22,390 nt of DNA from contig CAZHNG010000077.1 of NCBI GenBank assembly GCA_964533785.1, forward strand, positions 1 through 22,390, in the 5' to 3' direction. The notes under the pieces are model-generated. The model was not told the origin of the DNA and searched no databases. It saw nothing but the letters and a program-made list of their open reading frames with translations. Below are positions 1-8,060 of the stretch, one piece after another. Every line of letters starts with the position of its first letter. Position 1 is the first letter of the stretch. The DNA is from JANQRV01 sp964533785 (lineage in GTDB: Bacteria; Bacteroidota; Bacteroidia; Chitinophagales; Saprospiraceae). The position numbers were made by a program, and so were the translations under genes.

Positions 1-1355
1 GTATAGATACCCAATTCTCCGGGTTCGTCTAGCCAGTAAGGCGAAGAATATTCTATATCAGCAGGAACCGTGATCGGTTTGGTCAGGGTCACTCCTTCAT
101 TAAATGATAGTTCCGTAGTAAAGGACGTATCAAAACTCACAACGGGAATTGAAAATCCCGTAAAGGCCGCATCAATTCCTGAGCGGTTGATCACTTCCAT
201 GTTTAAATCGATCCTATCACCGGGGGTAGCGGAAAAATCACCGGCGACTACTTCCACGAACAATCCCATGCAAGCTTTAATCACCGCTTTGATCTCAGTA
301 CTTTTTATCCTTTTCCAATGACCATCCGGCAGTGCATCGATTAATTTTTTCACTTCCAGCAATTGAGGAACACTAGCTGCGGGACGGTCAAAATCGAATG
401 AAGCAATAATTTCATCAAGTAGTTTTCCGATAGGAGCACCGCCCTCTACACGCGTCCAGGTAGTATTGATTCCTGCGAAAAGGTCCTTTTTGGAATTGGG
501 TAAGTCACCTTTTAAGAGCTGGAGATATTCAATGGTTTTCCCCCGGGAGCCGGTTGAACCGAATCCCTGGCTCTTATGCATACTGCGGCTCTCTGCTGCA
601 ATTTCCGGTACTGATTTACCGATCTTGGGGAGGTAGCTGCCCACATTCAATTCGACCAGGTTGGTTTTGTCTGTTTTATTAAAGGCTTCCTGGCTGCCGT
701 AGAACCACCATGAAGTATTGAAAAACAAGCGCCTGGGTTGCCAGGGGTCTACGTATTTCAATTGTTCGGGAAAAACATCTTCTTTTGCGGTCAGATCAAA
801 GGCCTGATGAGATAATTTGGCGGAGGAAGTATGATGCCCGTGCATTCTGCCGTAGAGACGTTCTTCCTCGAAATGCTGAAAGCGATTAACGATAATGTCC
901 GGCTGCCATTTTCTGATAGCCCATACCACATCGGATAAAATTTCATCTTCGTTCCAGATTTCCAGGGTTTCCTCAACGGTTTTTGAAAAGCCAAAATCAT
1001 TGGCCCGGGAAAACATTTGGTTCCCGCCGTCAATCCGTCTTGCCGCCAGTAATTCCTGGGTTCTGATGACCCCCAACTGCTCCCGTATTTCAGGGCCTAT
1101 TAAATTTTGGCCGCCATCGCCGCGGGTAAGGGAAAGATAGGCCACATTGGCTTTCAGGTCGTTGGCCAGATAAGCGATCAACCTGGTATTTTCATCATCA
1201 GGATGGGCGGCTACGTATAATGCAGAACCCAAAAAGTTCAGCTTTTTTATGGCGTCATGGATTTCACCCGATGTCCACCGTTTGGGCTTTTGGGCATTAA
1301 TGGTGCTATAGGAAAAAATCGCTACTAATAAAAGGGCAAGTGTTCTGTACTTCAT
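1..1355 (-). CDS. PIG-L/LmbE-family deacetylase, exported; 3' end cut by window edge
   Basis: The reading frame is open from ATG at 1355 to the window edge, about 451 residues, with no internal stop. Residues 1-21 form a typical signal peptide (MKYRTLALLLVAIF, then TINA/Q), so the protein is probably periplasmic or exported. The family zinc-binding motif AHPDDE is at residues 50-55, and the second metal/catalytic motif MHGHHTSS is at about 171-178. These mark the PIG-L fold, which removes N-acetyl groups from GlcNAc-type sugars with a metal ion. Bacteroidota members of this long subgroup usually run to about 800 residues, so the missing part probably holds a large C-terminal region. The substrate of this long secreted group is not known to me. 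A Bacteroidota-type promoter match lies about 30 bp upstream, so the gene is probably transcribed on its own or first in an operon leaving the window. Confidence 0.9.
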   Translation of the reverse strand, partial: MKYRTLALLLVAIFSYSTINAQKPKRWTSGEIHDAIKKLNFLGSALYVAAHPDDENTRLIAYLANDLKANVAYLSLTRGDGGQNLIGPEIREQLGVIRTQELLAARRIDGGNQMFSRANDFGFSKTVEETLEIWNEDEILSDVVWAIRKWQPDIIVNRFQHFEEERLYGRMHGHHTSSAKLSHQAFDLTAKEDVFPEQLKYVDPWQPRRLFFNTSWWFYGSQEAFNKTDKTNLVELNVGSYLPKIGKSVPEIAAESRSMHKSQGFGSTGSRGKTIEYLQLLKGDLPNSKKDLFAGINTTWTRVEGGAPIGKLLDEIIASFDFDRPAASVPQLLEVKKLIDALPDGHWKRIKSTEIKAVIKACMGLFVEVVAGDFSATPGDRIDLNMEVINRSGIDAAFTGFSIPVVSFDTSFTTELSFNEGVTLTKPITVPADIEYSSPYWLDEPGELGIY

Positions 1356-1384
1356 GAGTCCTTTCTGTTTTGATATAAGACCAA

Positions 1385-1417
1385 CAAAGATAGGATCAAT
1401 GAGGTTTATTTTTCAGA
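1385..1417 (-). promoter_or_regulatory. Bacteroidota-type promoter for the PIG-L gene
   Basis: On the minus strand, TATCTTTG (1392 to 1385) matches the Bacteroidota -7 consensus TAnnTTTG perfectly. It is preceded, after a 21-base spacer, by TCTG (1417-1414), three of four bases of the -33 element TTTG. The box ends 30 bases before the ATG at 1355, which gives a short leader. Seen by eye; not tested statistically. Confidence 0.55.
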
Positions 1418-1715
1418 TAAAAAGGTGATTATTTGGGTTTGCTCCTTGTACCGCGGAATTCCCCGAACTCTCAGATATTAACAATTGAATTCTTAAATTA
1501 GAAATTGCCGCCCATTATGGTATGAATTGCCATTAGGCTTTGGTTATCAATAGATAAAAAAGAGATCCCGCTTTTTGTGCTTCAAAAGCCAAAAAAGAGA
1601 AGAAACCTCCATTTGTAAGCATTTGGTTTTGAAGTAGCTGGATATGAAAATATTAATCAACACATAATTTAACATTAACATTTAGTTCACACAAAAAATT
1701 GATATTGCGAAATCA

Positions 1716-1731
1716 TGTGACTAATGTCACT
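1716..1731. promoter_or_regulatory. CRP/FNR-like palindrome upstream of the LpxH-like gene
   Basis: TGTGA-CTAATG-TCACT has the spacing and half-sites of the CRP-family operator TGTGA-N6-TCACA, with nine of ten consensus bases. It lies 30 bp before the ATG at 1762. If the ATG is the true start, the site falls in the promoter or leader, where a bound regulator would probably repress. Which CRP/FNR-family protein binds, if any, cannot be told from this window. Confidence 0.4.
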
Positions 1732-1761
1732 AAAACTAACCAAGATAGCACAGGTAAAAGA

Positions 1762-2625
1762 ATGAGAAAGCGTGAAATTGACATTGTAATCATATCCGAT
1801 GTGCATTTGGGAACCTATGGTTGCCATGCCCAGGAATTGCTCAATTACCTGAAGAGCATTACCGTTAAAACATTGATCTTGAACGGCGATTTTATTGACA
1901 TCTGGCAATTTCGCAAACGTTATTTCCCCAAAGAGCACATGGAAGTTATCCATTGCATCCTGCGCATGGCTGAGCAGGGTACTAAAGTCTATTACCTAAC
2001 GGGCAATCACGACGATGCCCTGAGGAGATACTCTGATTTTTCTTCTGGAAATATTCATTTGAGAGACAAATTAGTTTTGAGTCTGGGGCAGAAAAAGTAT
2101 TGGATATTTCACGGTGACATTTTTGATGCGTCCATAAAATATTCTCCGTTTATCGCCAAATTGGGAGGTAAGGGGTACGACTATCTCATCTTGTTGAACC
2201 GCTTCATCAATAAGATCAGGGTGGCCCTTGGGAAACCCCGGATGTCGTTCACCAAGCGCATAAAACAACGCATGAAAGAGGCCGTTAAATTTATTGCTGA
2301 TTTTGAGAATACGGCCATAGAGCTTGCCGCAGATGAAGGTTTTGATTTTGTCGTTTGTGGGCACATCCATAAGCCTCAAATGCGGTCAATCGTAATAAAC
2401 GGCCATAAGGTTACCTATCTCAATTCGGGAGATTGGGTGGAAAATTTGACCGCTTTAGAATACAAATGGGGAAGGTGGTCCATCTTCGATTATCAGGAGG
2501 TGGAGTCTTTTGATCTCGATCAATCCGCCGGACAGGAAAATACTACAACGCAAGAGGCAGACCGTGGCGCTTTTACTAAAGAGGAAGGCGTCCCTTTATT
2601 TCAATTGTACAACATCAGCAATTAA
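1762..2625 (+). CDS. LpxH-like calcineurin-type metallophosphoesterase (UDP-2,3-diacylglucosamine diphosphatase family)
   Basis: Counted from ATG 1762 the protein has 287 residues. The five metallophosphoesterase blocks appear in order: SDVHLG (D13, H15), NGDFID (D43, D46), GNHDD (N82, H83), HGD (H117) and CGHIHKP (H201, H203). This arrangement and length fit the COG2908 LpxH-like family. LpxH itself splits UDP-2,3-diacylglucosamine to lipid X and UMP at the inner membrane in lipid A synthesis. Bacteroidota often carry several paralogues, so the substrate is not certain. A longer frame from TTG 1699 exists, but it would translate through the CRP-like palindrome and adds 21 residues unlike the family, so ATG 1762 is preferred. 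The last ~35 residues are polar and look like a disordered tail. The 3' end overlaps the convergent GH57 gene by 4 bp, with no terminator between them. Confidence 0.88.
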   Translation: MRKREIDIVIISDVHLGTYGCHAQELLNYLKSITVKTLILNGDFIDIWQFRKRYFPKEHMEVIHCILRMAEQGTKVYYLTGNHDDALRRYSDFSSGNIHLRDKLVLSLGQKKYWIFHGDIFDASIKYSPFIAKLGGKGYDYLILLNRFINKIRVALGKPRMSFTKRIKQRMKEAVKFIADFENTAIELAADEGFDFVVCGHIHKPQMRSIVINGHKVTYLNSGDWVENLTALEYKWGRWSIFDYQEVESFDLDQSAGQENTTTQEADRGAFTKEEGVPLFQLYNISN

Positions 2626-5036
2626 ACGTCGACGTAGACGCTTAATAATCTGCCTAGTTCCATAAATTTACTTTTCCATTCGAAGGAAGGATAAGATCGT
2701 TCTTCCTGGTTAAGTTCCTTCAAGATATAGAAATAGTAATTCTGACTTTTCCATATTTCCGGGTGAATATTTAGTTTCCTCAATGATTCTAGAATTTCAT
2801 TGAGTAAACTCAACTTGGGTAGATCAGAGTCATCCAAATTAAGGGATTTAATTTCTTGGTAAATGCGTTCATTTGCCGCCAGGTTGAGGCTACCTTCGTC
2901 GTCAATATCAATGCCCCATTTATCCATTTCATCTATGAGGCGGTTAAGTTCCCGGACACTTAACACTTCGTGGCTAAAGAAGGCTTGCAGGTCTGTATTG
3001 AGGATAAATTTCACTGCGGCCAGGTAAGTTTCCGGGATAGGCAGTTCACTTACTTGCATACTCGACATCAACTGATAGTTGTCGTTGTAAATATCGCGGA
3101 AGGAAGATTCCACTTGTTGCAGGCTTTCTGCCGTAATTCTTTCTATAATTTTGCGTTTTTCCTCCTGGAACAGGTTCCAGATGGTAAATTTTTGAGAACT
3201 GAAGAAGGTCTGCATCACGCCAATGACTTTCCCCAGGTCGGAATGTGAAAAAGCACTCGTAATTTGATCCGACATTTTCATAAACTCATTCCAGTCCATA
3301 TCAATGGAAATATTACCGATAATGTGCTGCTGGCCCAAATAAAGGACCGCAAAACTGAAATGTTTTTCGGACAAGGTGATCTTGGATTTGATGGTCGTTC
3401 GCCCTAAGGACAAGATCTGGTTACCGGCTCTGAACCGTTCAAAGATCTCACTTTCGGAGCGATAGTTGAAAAGCTCCAGGCTTTCCGGATTCATTTCAAA
3501 TAAAGAAGCAACAGCGTAGTGGGTGGCTACCCTGGTCAGGTCTACTTGTGACGGAATGACGTGCTTCAAATAACTATCGGTAGCACTGCGGTGAAGGTTA
3601 CTGGGGACGGTTTCCAGACGTTCCAAAAATTCTTCGTGCAGTTCCATATGGCCCGTTTGACGGGCATAATAAATGGCCCGGTTAGCGTATTGAAGGATCT
3701 GGTTGGTTTCGATACCGGATACTTCGTCAAAAAACCAGCCACAGCTCGTAAACATCTGCATGGTCTGCCTCTGCATTTCCAGCAATCGCAAAGCCTTGAT
3801 CCGGGCACTGTTATCCAGGGGGTATTTTTGGTTTTTTTCAAAAAAAGTATTGATGGATTCGTCTGAGCGGTCGAGTATGACTGAAATGTAATCATTCCGG
3901 GCCTCCCAAACGTCATTCAACAAGGCATTGCCTTCTTCTTCGTAAAGTGGAATAAGCGTATCTCTCAACCAATTTAAGGTTTCGCGGAGAGGGCCGCGCC
4001 ACTCTTGGGTCCAGCCGGGGTTTCCTCCCGTATTACAACCACAATTGGCACGCCATCTTTCCACACCGTGAATACAGCTCCAGGAGCTATTTTCGTGGAT
4101 ATGTACTTCATGATCAGGGGGGAACAATTCCAGGTATTGGCCATAATTGGTAACCGTCGCCAGGTCGTTTTCCCTGATGTGGTTAATGGCATCCGCCAGG
4201 GCCATCTCCCCGTGGCGGTGGTGGTGACCATAGCTTTCTCCATCAGTAGCGATATGTGCTATTTGGGGACTGTCATTATCGTCAAAAACATTAAGAAATT
4301 GCTGCGCAAAATACTTCCCATTGTTCAGCAACCCTTTAAAGGCTACAGCCTGGGAAATTTCTCCGTGATAAAAGAATAAGGTGATGTTACGACCGGATGG
4401 CAACAAATACAAGTAGGGACGGCGGGGATCGATATTTTCGTAAGGCAGTTGCGTCCAATCAGGATCGCCAAGTTTTCGAAAAGCTTTAGCCTGGCGCGGG
4501 GCCAGGATAGTGAATTTTATACCGTGATCGACGAGAATTTCCAGGGTTTCCGTATCAACGGCCGTTTCTGCCAGCCAGATACCTTCCGGCTGGCGGCCAA
4601 AGCGAGAAGCAAAATCGGCAACTCCCCATCTGACCTGAGTGATCTTATCTCTTCTATTGGCCAACGGCATGATCAAATGACCGTGCACTTGTGCCAGCGC
4701 ACTGCCATGTCCACCAAACTCTTCCCGGCTCAGTTGATCTCCTTCGATAATTGCCTGGTGAGTTTCAGGGTCAGCTTGCTCCATCCAGGATAACAACGTT
4801 GGCCCAAAGTTGAAGCTGATTTTGCTGTAATTATTGCTGATCTTAGTGATGAAGCGATCACTACTCAAGATCCTGGCCGCTGCATTCGGCGCGTAACATT
4901 CAAAATTGATCCGGTCGTTCCAATCGTGAAAAGGTGCCGCAGAATCTTGCATTTCTACGTATTCCAACCAGGCATTTTCGCGCGGTGGTTGATAAAAATG
5001 CCCGTGAATGCAAACGTATTTATTGGATCTACTCAT
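2622..5036 (-). CDS. Glycoside hydrolase family 57 protein with C-terminal DUF3536
   Basis: The protein has 804 residues and no signal peptide, so it is cytoplasmic. The N-terminal half is a GH57 polysaccharide-deacetylase-like barrel. It shows the opening motif HGHFYQPP (11-18), the GIWLAET segment with E157 as the likely nucleophile, and IATDGESYGHHHRHGE (262-277) with D265 as the likely acid/base. Around 320-360 is a W/C/G-rich stretch (SSWSCIHGVERW, CGCNTGGNPGW) typical of this subgroup. The region from about 450 to the end matches DUF3536 from memory and is alpha-helical in character. GH57 enzymes act on alpha-glucans (amylase, branching enzyme, 4-alpha-glucanotransferase). The activity of the DUF3536 subgroup is not known to me. 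The divergent neighbour is a phosphatase gene, and nothing links the two functionally. Confidence 0.9.
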   Translation of the reverse strand: MSRSNKYVCIHGHFYQPPRENAWLEYVEMQDSAAPFHDWNDRINFECYAPNAAARILSSDRFITKISNNYSKISFNFGPTLLSWMEQADPETHQAIIEGDQLSREEFGGHGSALAQVHGHLIMPLANRRDKITQVRWGVADFASRFGRQPEGIWLAETAVDTETLEILVDHGIKFTILAPRQAKAFRKLGDPDWTQLPYENIDPRRPYLYLLPSGRNITLFFYHGEISQAVAFKGLLNNGKYFAQQFLNVFDDNDSPQIAHIATDGESYGHHHRHGEMALADAINHIRENDLATVTNYGQYLELFPPDHEVHIHENSSWSCIHGVERWRANCGCNTGGNPGWTQEWRGPLRETLNWLRDTLIPLYEEEGNALLNDVWEARNDYISVILDRSDESINTFFEKNQKYPLDNSARIKALRLLEMQRQTMQMFTSCGWFFDEVSGIETNQILQYANRAIYYARQTGHMELHEEFLERLETVPSNLHRSATDSYLKHVIPSQVDLTRVATHYAVASLFEMNPESLELFNYRSESEIFERFRAGNQILSLGRTTIKSKITLSEKHFSFAVLYLGQQHIIGNISIDMDWNEFMKMSDQITSAFSHSDLGKVIGVMQTFFSSQKFTIWNLFQEEKRKIIERITAESLQQVESSFRDIYNDNYQLMSSMQVSELPIPETYLAAVKFILNTDLQAFFSHEVLSVRELNRLIDEMDKWGIDIDDEGSLNLAANERIYQEIKSLNLDDSDLPKLSLLNEILESLRKLNIHPEIWKSQNYYFYILKELNQEERSYPSFEWKSKFMELGRLLSVYVDV

Positions 5037-5072
5037 CGAATTAGGGAATTGAAATGTTGAAGTTCATTTTCA

Positions 5073-5080
5073 CAAATATA
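5073..5080 (-). promoter_or_regulatory. -7 promoter box for the GH57 gene
   Basis: On the minus strand TATATTTG (5080 to 5073) is a perfect TAnnTTTG match, 36 bases before the ATG at 5036. No good TTTG -33 element lies 19-21 bases upstream, so support comes from the -7 box and its position only. The divergent phosphatase gene has at best TTATTTTG at 5189-5196 (7 of 8), very close to its start. Confidence 0.4.
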
Positions 5081-5206
5081 CTTTTCTGTTTTGCTCTATT
5101 AAAAATTTCACAATATATCCTCAGCATATTTTTTTTGGTTTTGTCGCTTACTCGGCCAGTATTTCTTTTACAAAAACAGCAAAAATGCTTATTTTGCACC
5201 TTAAAA

Positions 5207-6598
5207 ATGGCGCAAAAGTTTGTTTTCATTTTTATTCTTTTCTTTTCCTTTTCTGGTTATCGGCTCGAGGCTCAGTCATTTGATGAATACCCGCCCTCTC
5301 AAACGCCCGATCGCATCATTTTAACCTGGAGCGATGATCCTGCTACCTCGCAATCCGTTACCTGGCGGACGAATACCCTGGTACAAAAAGCGTGGGCAGA
5401 AATTGCACCGGCTGATCCCACCCCGGATTTTCTCCTTAATACCGATACCATTATAGCGACCACCACACCTTTATCTTCTAATTTGAATAGGGCCAATTAC
5501 CATTCGGTAACCTTCACCGGCCTGGAACCGAATACCACTTACATTTACCGCGTCGGCAATGGTGTATATTACAGCGAATGGCTTCAATTCAAAACCGCGG
5601 AAGACAAAGAAGCGCCCTTTTCCTTTTTGTATTTTGGGGATGCACAAAACGAGATTAAATCAATGTGGTCGCGCTGTGTCCGGCAAGCTTTTATCACTAT
5701 GCCTGATGTAGATTTTCTATTGCACGCCGGTGATCTGGTGAACAGAGCGAACAATGACCAAGAATGGGGAGAATGGTTCTACGCTGGTGGCTGGATATAC
5801 GGTATGAAACCCAATATCGCCACTCCGGGTAACCATGAGTACTACCGGGATGAGGAAAATTCCCGTGCTTTATCGGACAACTGGTGTCCTACGTTCACTT
5901 TTCCTACGAATGGTCCCGAAGGATTAGAAGAAACGGTTTATTACACCGATTTTCAAGGCACCAGGATTATTAGCCTCAATTCCGTAGCCGCTTTATTGGA
6001 TTCCGTCAATATGGAAAAACAAAAAAACTGGCTGGAAGAGGTGTTGACCGACAATCCCAACACGTGGACGGTCGTTACGCAACATTATCCAATCTACTCT
6101 ACGGCATTGGGGCGTGATAATAAGGAATTAAGGACTGCTTTTCAACCGATTTTCGAAAAATATCACGTTGACCTTGTTTTGCAAGGACATGATCATGCCT
6201 ACGGACGCGGCCACAATTTAAGCTTTGGTGAAAATCCGTATTACCGCGGCCCTACTTACGTGGTTTCGGTCAGCGGTCCCAAGATGTACAATCCCGGTTT
6301 CGGCGATTGGATGGAATGGGCAGCCTCCAATACGCAACTCTACCAGTTGATCAAAGTGGATGGGAATAACCTTCGTTATGAAGCCTATACTGTCATGGGC
6401 GAATTATACGATGTTTTTGAATTACACAAAAAACGCAATGGTTTTACAAAGTTTACAGACCTCACTACGCCGAAGATGCAAGAACACCTGGCCATTTCCA
6501 CCAAACGCTTGTCAAGGATGAGTGAAGCAGAAATCAAAAAATACAGAGAAAAAATAGAGGCTTATAAGGCTAAAAAAATGGAGTTGATGGATAAGTAA
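5207..6598 (+). CDS. Secreted purple-acid-phosphatase-like metallophosphoesterase
   Basis: From ATG 5207 the protein has 463 residues and starts with a clean signal peptide (MAQKFVFIFILFFSFSG, cleavage probably after EA at 22). The open frame reaches back to 5054, but those 51 extra residues are AT-rich spacer and would bury the signal peptide. Residues 30-130 look like the fibronectin-III-like N-terminal domain of purple acid phosphatases (ILTWSDDPATSQSVTWRT, LEPNTTYIYRV). Metal ligands follow in order: FGDAQNE (D145), HAGDLV (D176), PGNHEYY (N209, H210), TQHYP (H293) and QGHDHAYGR (H328, H330). The family hydrolyses phosphomonoesters with a binuclear metal centre, which suggests extracellular or periplasmic phosphate scavenging. 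The C-terminus is a short lysine-rich helix, with no sorting domain evident. A terminator hairpin follows about 100 bp downstream. Confidence 0.9.
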   Translation: MAQKFVFIFILFFSFSGYRLEAQSFDEYPPSQTPDRIILTWSDDPATSQSVTWRTNTLVQKAWAEIAPADPTPDFLLNTDTIIATTTPLSSNLNRANYHSVTFTGLEPNTTYIYRVGNGVYYSEWLQFKTAEDKEAPFSFLYFGDAQNEIKSMWSRCVRQAFITMPDVDFLLHAGDLVNRANNDQEWGEWFYAGGWIYGMKPNIATPGNHEYYRDEENSRALSDNWCPTFTFPTNGPEGLEETVYYTDFQGTRIISLNSVAALLDSVNMEKQKNWLEEVLTDNPNTWTVVTQHYPIYSTALGRDNKELRTAFQPIFEKYHVDLVLQGHDHAYGRGHNLSFGENPYYRGPTYVVSVSGPKMYNPGFGDWMEWAASNTQLYQLIKVDGNNLRYEAYTVMGELYDVFELHKKRNGFTKFTDLTTPKMQEHLAISTKRLSRMSEAEIKKYREKIEAYKAKKMELMDK

Positions 6599-6696
6599 AC
6601 CAAATTTTCAATTTTTTTGGATGATTAAACCAACCAGACCAACCCTGATCTACTCTTTAAAATATAAGTTTCATAAACTAGTGAGTGTAAAGTCGG

Positions 6697-6731
6697 AGCT
6701 GTCAATTGATCAAATTGGCAGCTTTCTTTTT
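6697..6731 (+). terminator. Rho-independent terminator after the phosphatase gene
   Basis: AGCTGTCAATT (6697-6707) pairs with AATTGGCAGCT (6713-6723) over 11 positions with a single G-T wobble and a 5-base loop. It is followed by a T-rich run (TTTCTTTTT, 6723-6731). It lies 98 bp past the stop of the phosphatase gene and 120 bp before the patatin gene, so it should separate the two transcripts. Confidence 0.8.
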
Positions 6732-6850
6732 CCATTTATTACAAATTTGTTGCACGTTACTTTCCAGAAGGGTTCCGCTACCCATCTTCTGTTCCTTCTC
6801 ACCTGTTATCGGGGTAGTTTTACGGGGTAATTTTCAATTAAAAACCCATT

Positions 6851-8020
6851 ATGAATACCTTAATCAGCAACCCGGTAAACAAGCAACAACTGTTAAATAA
6901 ACAAGCAACCAAGGCATTAAAAGAAGTCATGCCGAGAGGTTCTTTTTCTTCCACTACAAATAAACCATTTTCCAAAAAGAAAAAACTCCGGATCCTCAGT
7001 ATTGATGGCGGCGGTATTCGGGGTATTATTCCTGCGGTCATCCTCGCCAATTTAGAGCAGCGATTACAATCCTGGAGCGGAGATCCCGCAGCAAAATTGA
7101 GCGATTACTTTGACTTCTTTGCGGGTACCAGTACTGGCGGTATTTTAGCGTGCTTATACCTAATCCAGCACCCCGATAAGTTAACCGAAGCAAAAATGTC
7201 GGCAGCTAAGGTCTTAGAGATATTTCTGGAAAGAGGTCATCAGACATTCGCTCCTCCTTTTTCGGAGAAATTAGCCAGTCGTAAAAAGCTCGTCGAAAAT
7301 AAGTACAGCGCGGAACCACTGGAAGAGAACTTGAAAAAACTACTCGGTGCGCAGACCTGCATGAGTCAGCTTATCAAACCTGCGCTCATAACGGCCTATG
7401 ACATCATCAATCGCCAATCCGTATTATTCAAAAGTTGGCAAGGCCTTAAAGACTCAAATCAAGATTATAAAATCTGGCAGGTGGGAAGAGCCACTTCAGC
7501 AGCTCCCGGTTTTTTTGAACCCGCTATTGTCGATGGCTATAACAATAATGCACCCCTTATTGATGGGAGTGTTTTCGCCAGCAATCCCGCGATGTGCGCT
7601 TTCGCTGAAGCCAGCAATTTGGCTTTTTCAACTTTTAACCAGGATTCCTACGAAGGGGATTTTCCGAATCCAGCTGAGATGATTTTAGTGTCCCTTAGTA
7701 CCGGCGCATCCAATAAAGTAAGTGACCATACCCTGGTAAATGGAAAGGGATTGAGTTGGATCCGTCCCATCATTGAAATCCTGTTGTCTTCCAATGCGGA
7801 AATTACGGATCACCAGCTCCAAAAATTGTTTAACCAAAGAAAAGATCCGAATGTCCAAAACTACTTCCGCCTCGAACCTGAACTACAATCAACCGATGAT
7901 GCCATCGATAACATAAAAGCTAATAATTTGGAAACCCTTTACGAATCTAGCATGGCCTATATATCTCAGCACGAAGCATTACTAGATAAGATTGCCCAGC
8001 GGTTGATTGATCAATGTTAA
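6851..8020 (+). CDS. Patatin-like phospholipase
   Basis: The protein has 389 residues and no signal peptide, so it is cytoplasmic or membrane-peripheral. The patatin core is complete. The oxyanion-hole loop IDGGGIRG is at 51-58, the nucleophile elbow GTSTGG at 92-97 has S94, and PLIDGS at 235-240 has D238, giving the Ser-Asp dyad. ATSAAPGFFEPA (214-225) is also typical. Patatins cleave acyl chains from phospholipids, and related proteins serve as membrane-damaging effectors in bacterial immunity (CapV in CBASS). The first ~40 residues are basic and polar. The gene converges on the last gene of the caspase cluster with only 40 bp between stop codons. A role as a partner effector is possible, but it is not in the same transcription unit. 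No nucleotidyltransferase accompanies it, so a standard CBASS operon is not supported. Confidence 0.9.
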   Translation: MNTLISNPVNKQQLLNKQATKALKEVMPRGSFSSTTNKPFSKKKKLRILSIDGGGIRGIIPAVILANLEQRLQSWSGDPAAKLSDYFDFFAGTSTGGILACLYLIQHPDKLTEAKMSAAKVLEIFLERGHQTFAPPFSEKLASRKKLVENKYSAEPLEENLKKLLGAQTCMSQLIKPALITAYDIINRQSVLFKSWQGLKDSNQDYKIWQVGRATSAAPGFFEPAIVDGYNNNAPLIDGSVFASNPAMCAFAEASNLAFSTFNQDSYEGDFPNPAEMILVSLSTGASNKVSDHTLVNGKGLSWIRPIIEILLSSNAEITDHQLQKLFNQRKDPNVQNYFRLEPELQSTDDAIDNIKANNLETLYESSMAYISQHEALLDKIAQRLIDQC

Positions 8021-8060
8021 GAGGAGGTGCGGGTTCGGCACTATTACAACCCAAACCCAA

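Larger units (their letters stand above)
1356..1761. other. 406-bp intergenic region between divergent genes
   Basis: This region separates the divergent PIG-L and LpxH-like genes. It contains the PIG-L promoter match near 1385-1417 and a CRP-like palindrome at 1716-1731. It also holds a 13-base word, GTACCGCGGAATT (1448-1460), which recurs in reverse complement at 20260-20272. The stretch 1540-1700 is AT-rich. I found no perfect TAnnTTTG box for the plus-strand gene, and no convincing RNA gene or small ORF. Confidence 0.6.

Noticed and set aside
1699..1761. TTG-initiated 21-residue extension of the LpxH-like protein
   Set aside because: It would run through the CRP-like palindrome and adds residues not typical of the family. 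The ATG at 1762 is followed immediately by the first conserved strand.
3561..4379. Plus-strand ORFs of 101 and 124 residues opposite the GH57 gene
   Set aside because: They are antisense to conserved GH57 catalytic regions and show no independent protein features.
5054..5206. N-terminal extension of the phosphatase to 5054
   Set aside because: It would place 51 residues in front of a textbook signal peptide. The DNA is AT-rich spacer and contains the divergent promoter region.
6621..6830. 69-residue plus-strand ORF after the phosphatase
   Set aside because: It spans the terminator hairpin and T-run at 6697-6731, and its composition reflects AT-rich intergenic DNA.
6851..8020. Patatin gene as part of a CBASS operon
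   Set aside because: No CD-NTase, Cap2/Cap3 or cyclic-nucleotide sensor gene is near it. Both neighbours are fully accounted for and lie in other transcription units.
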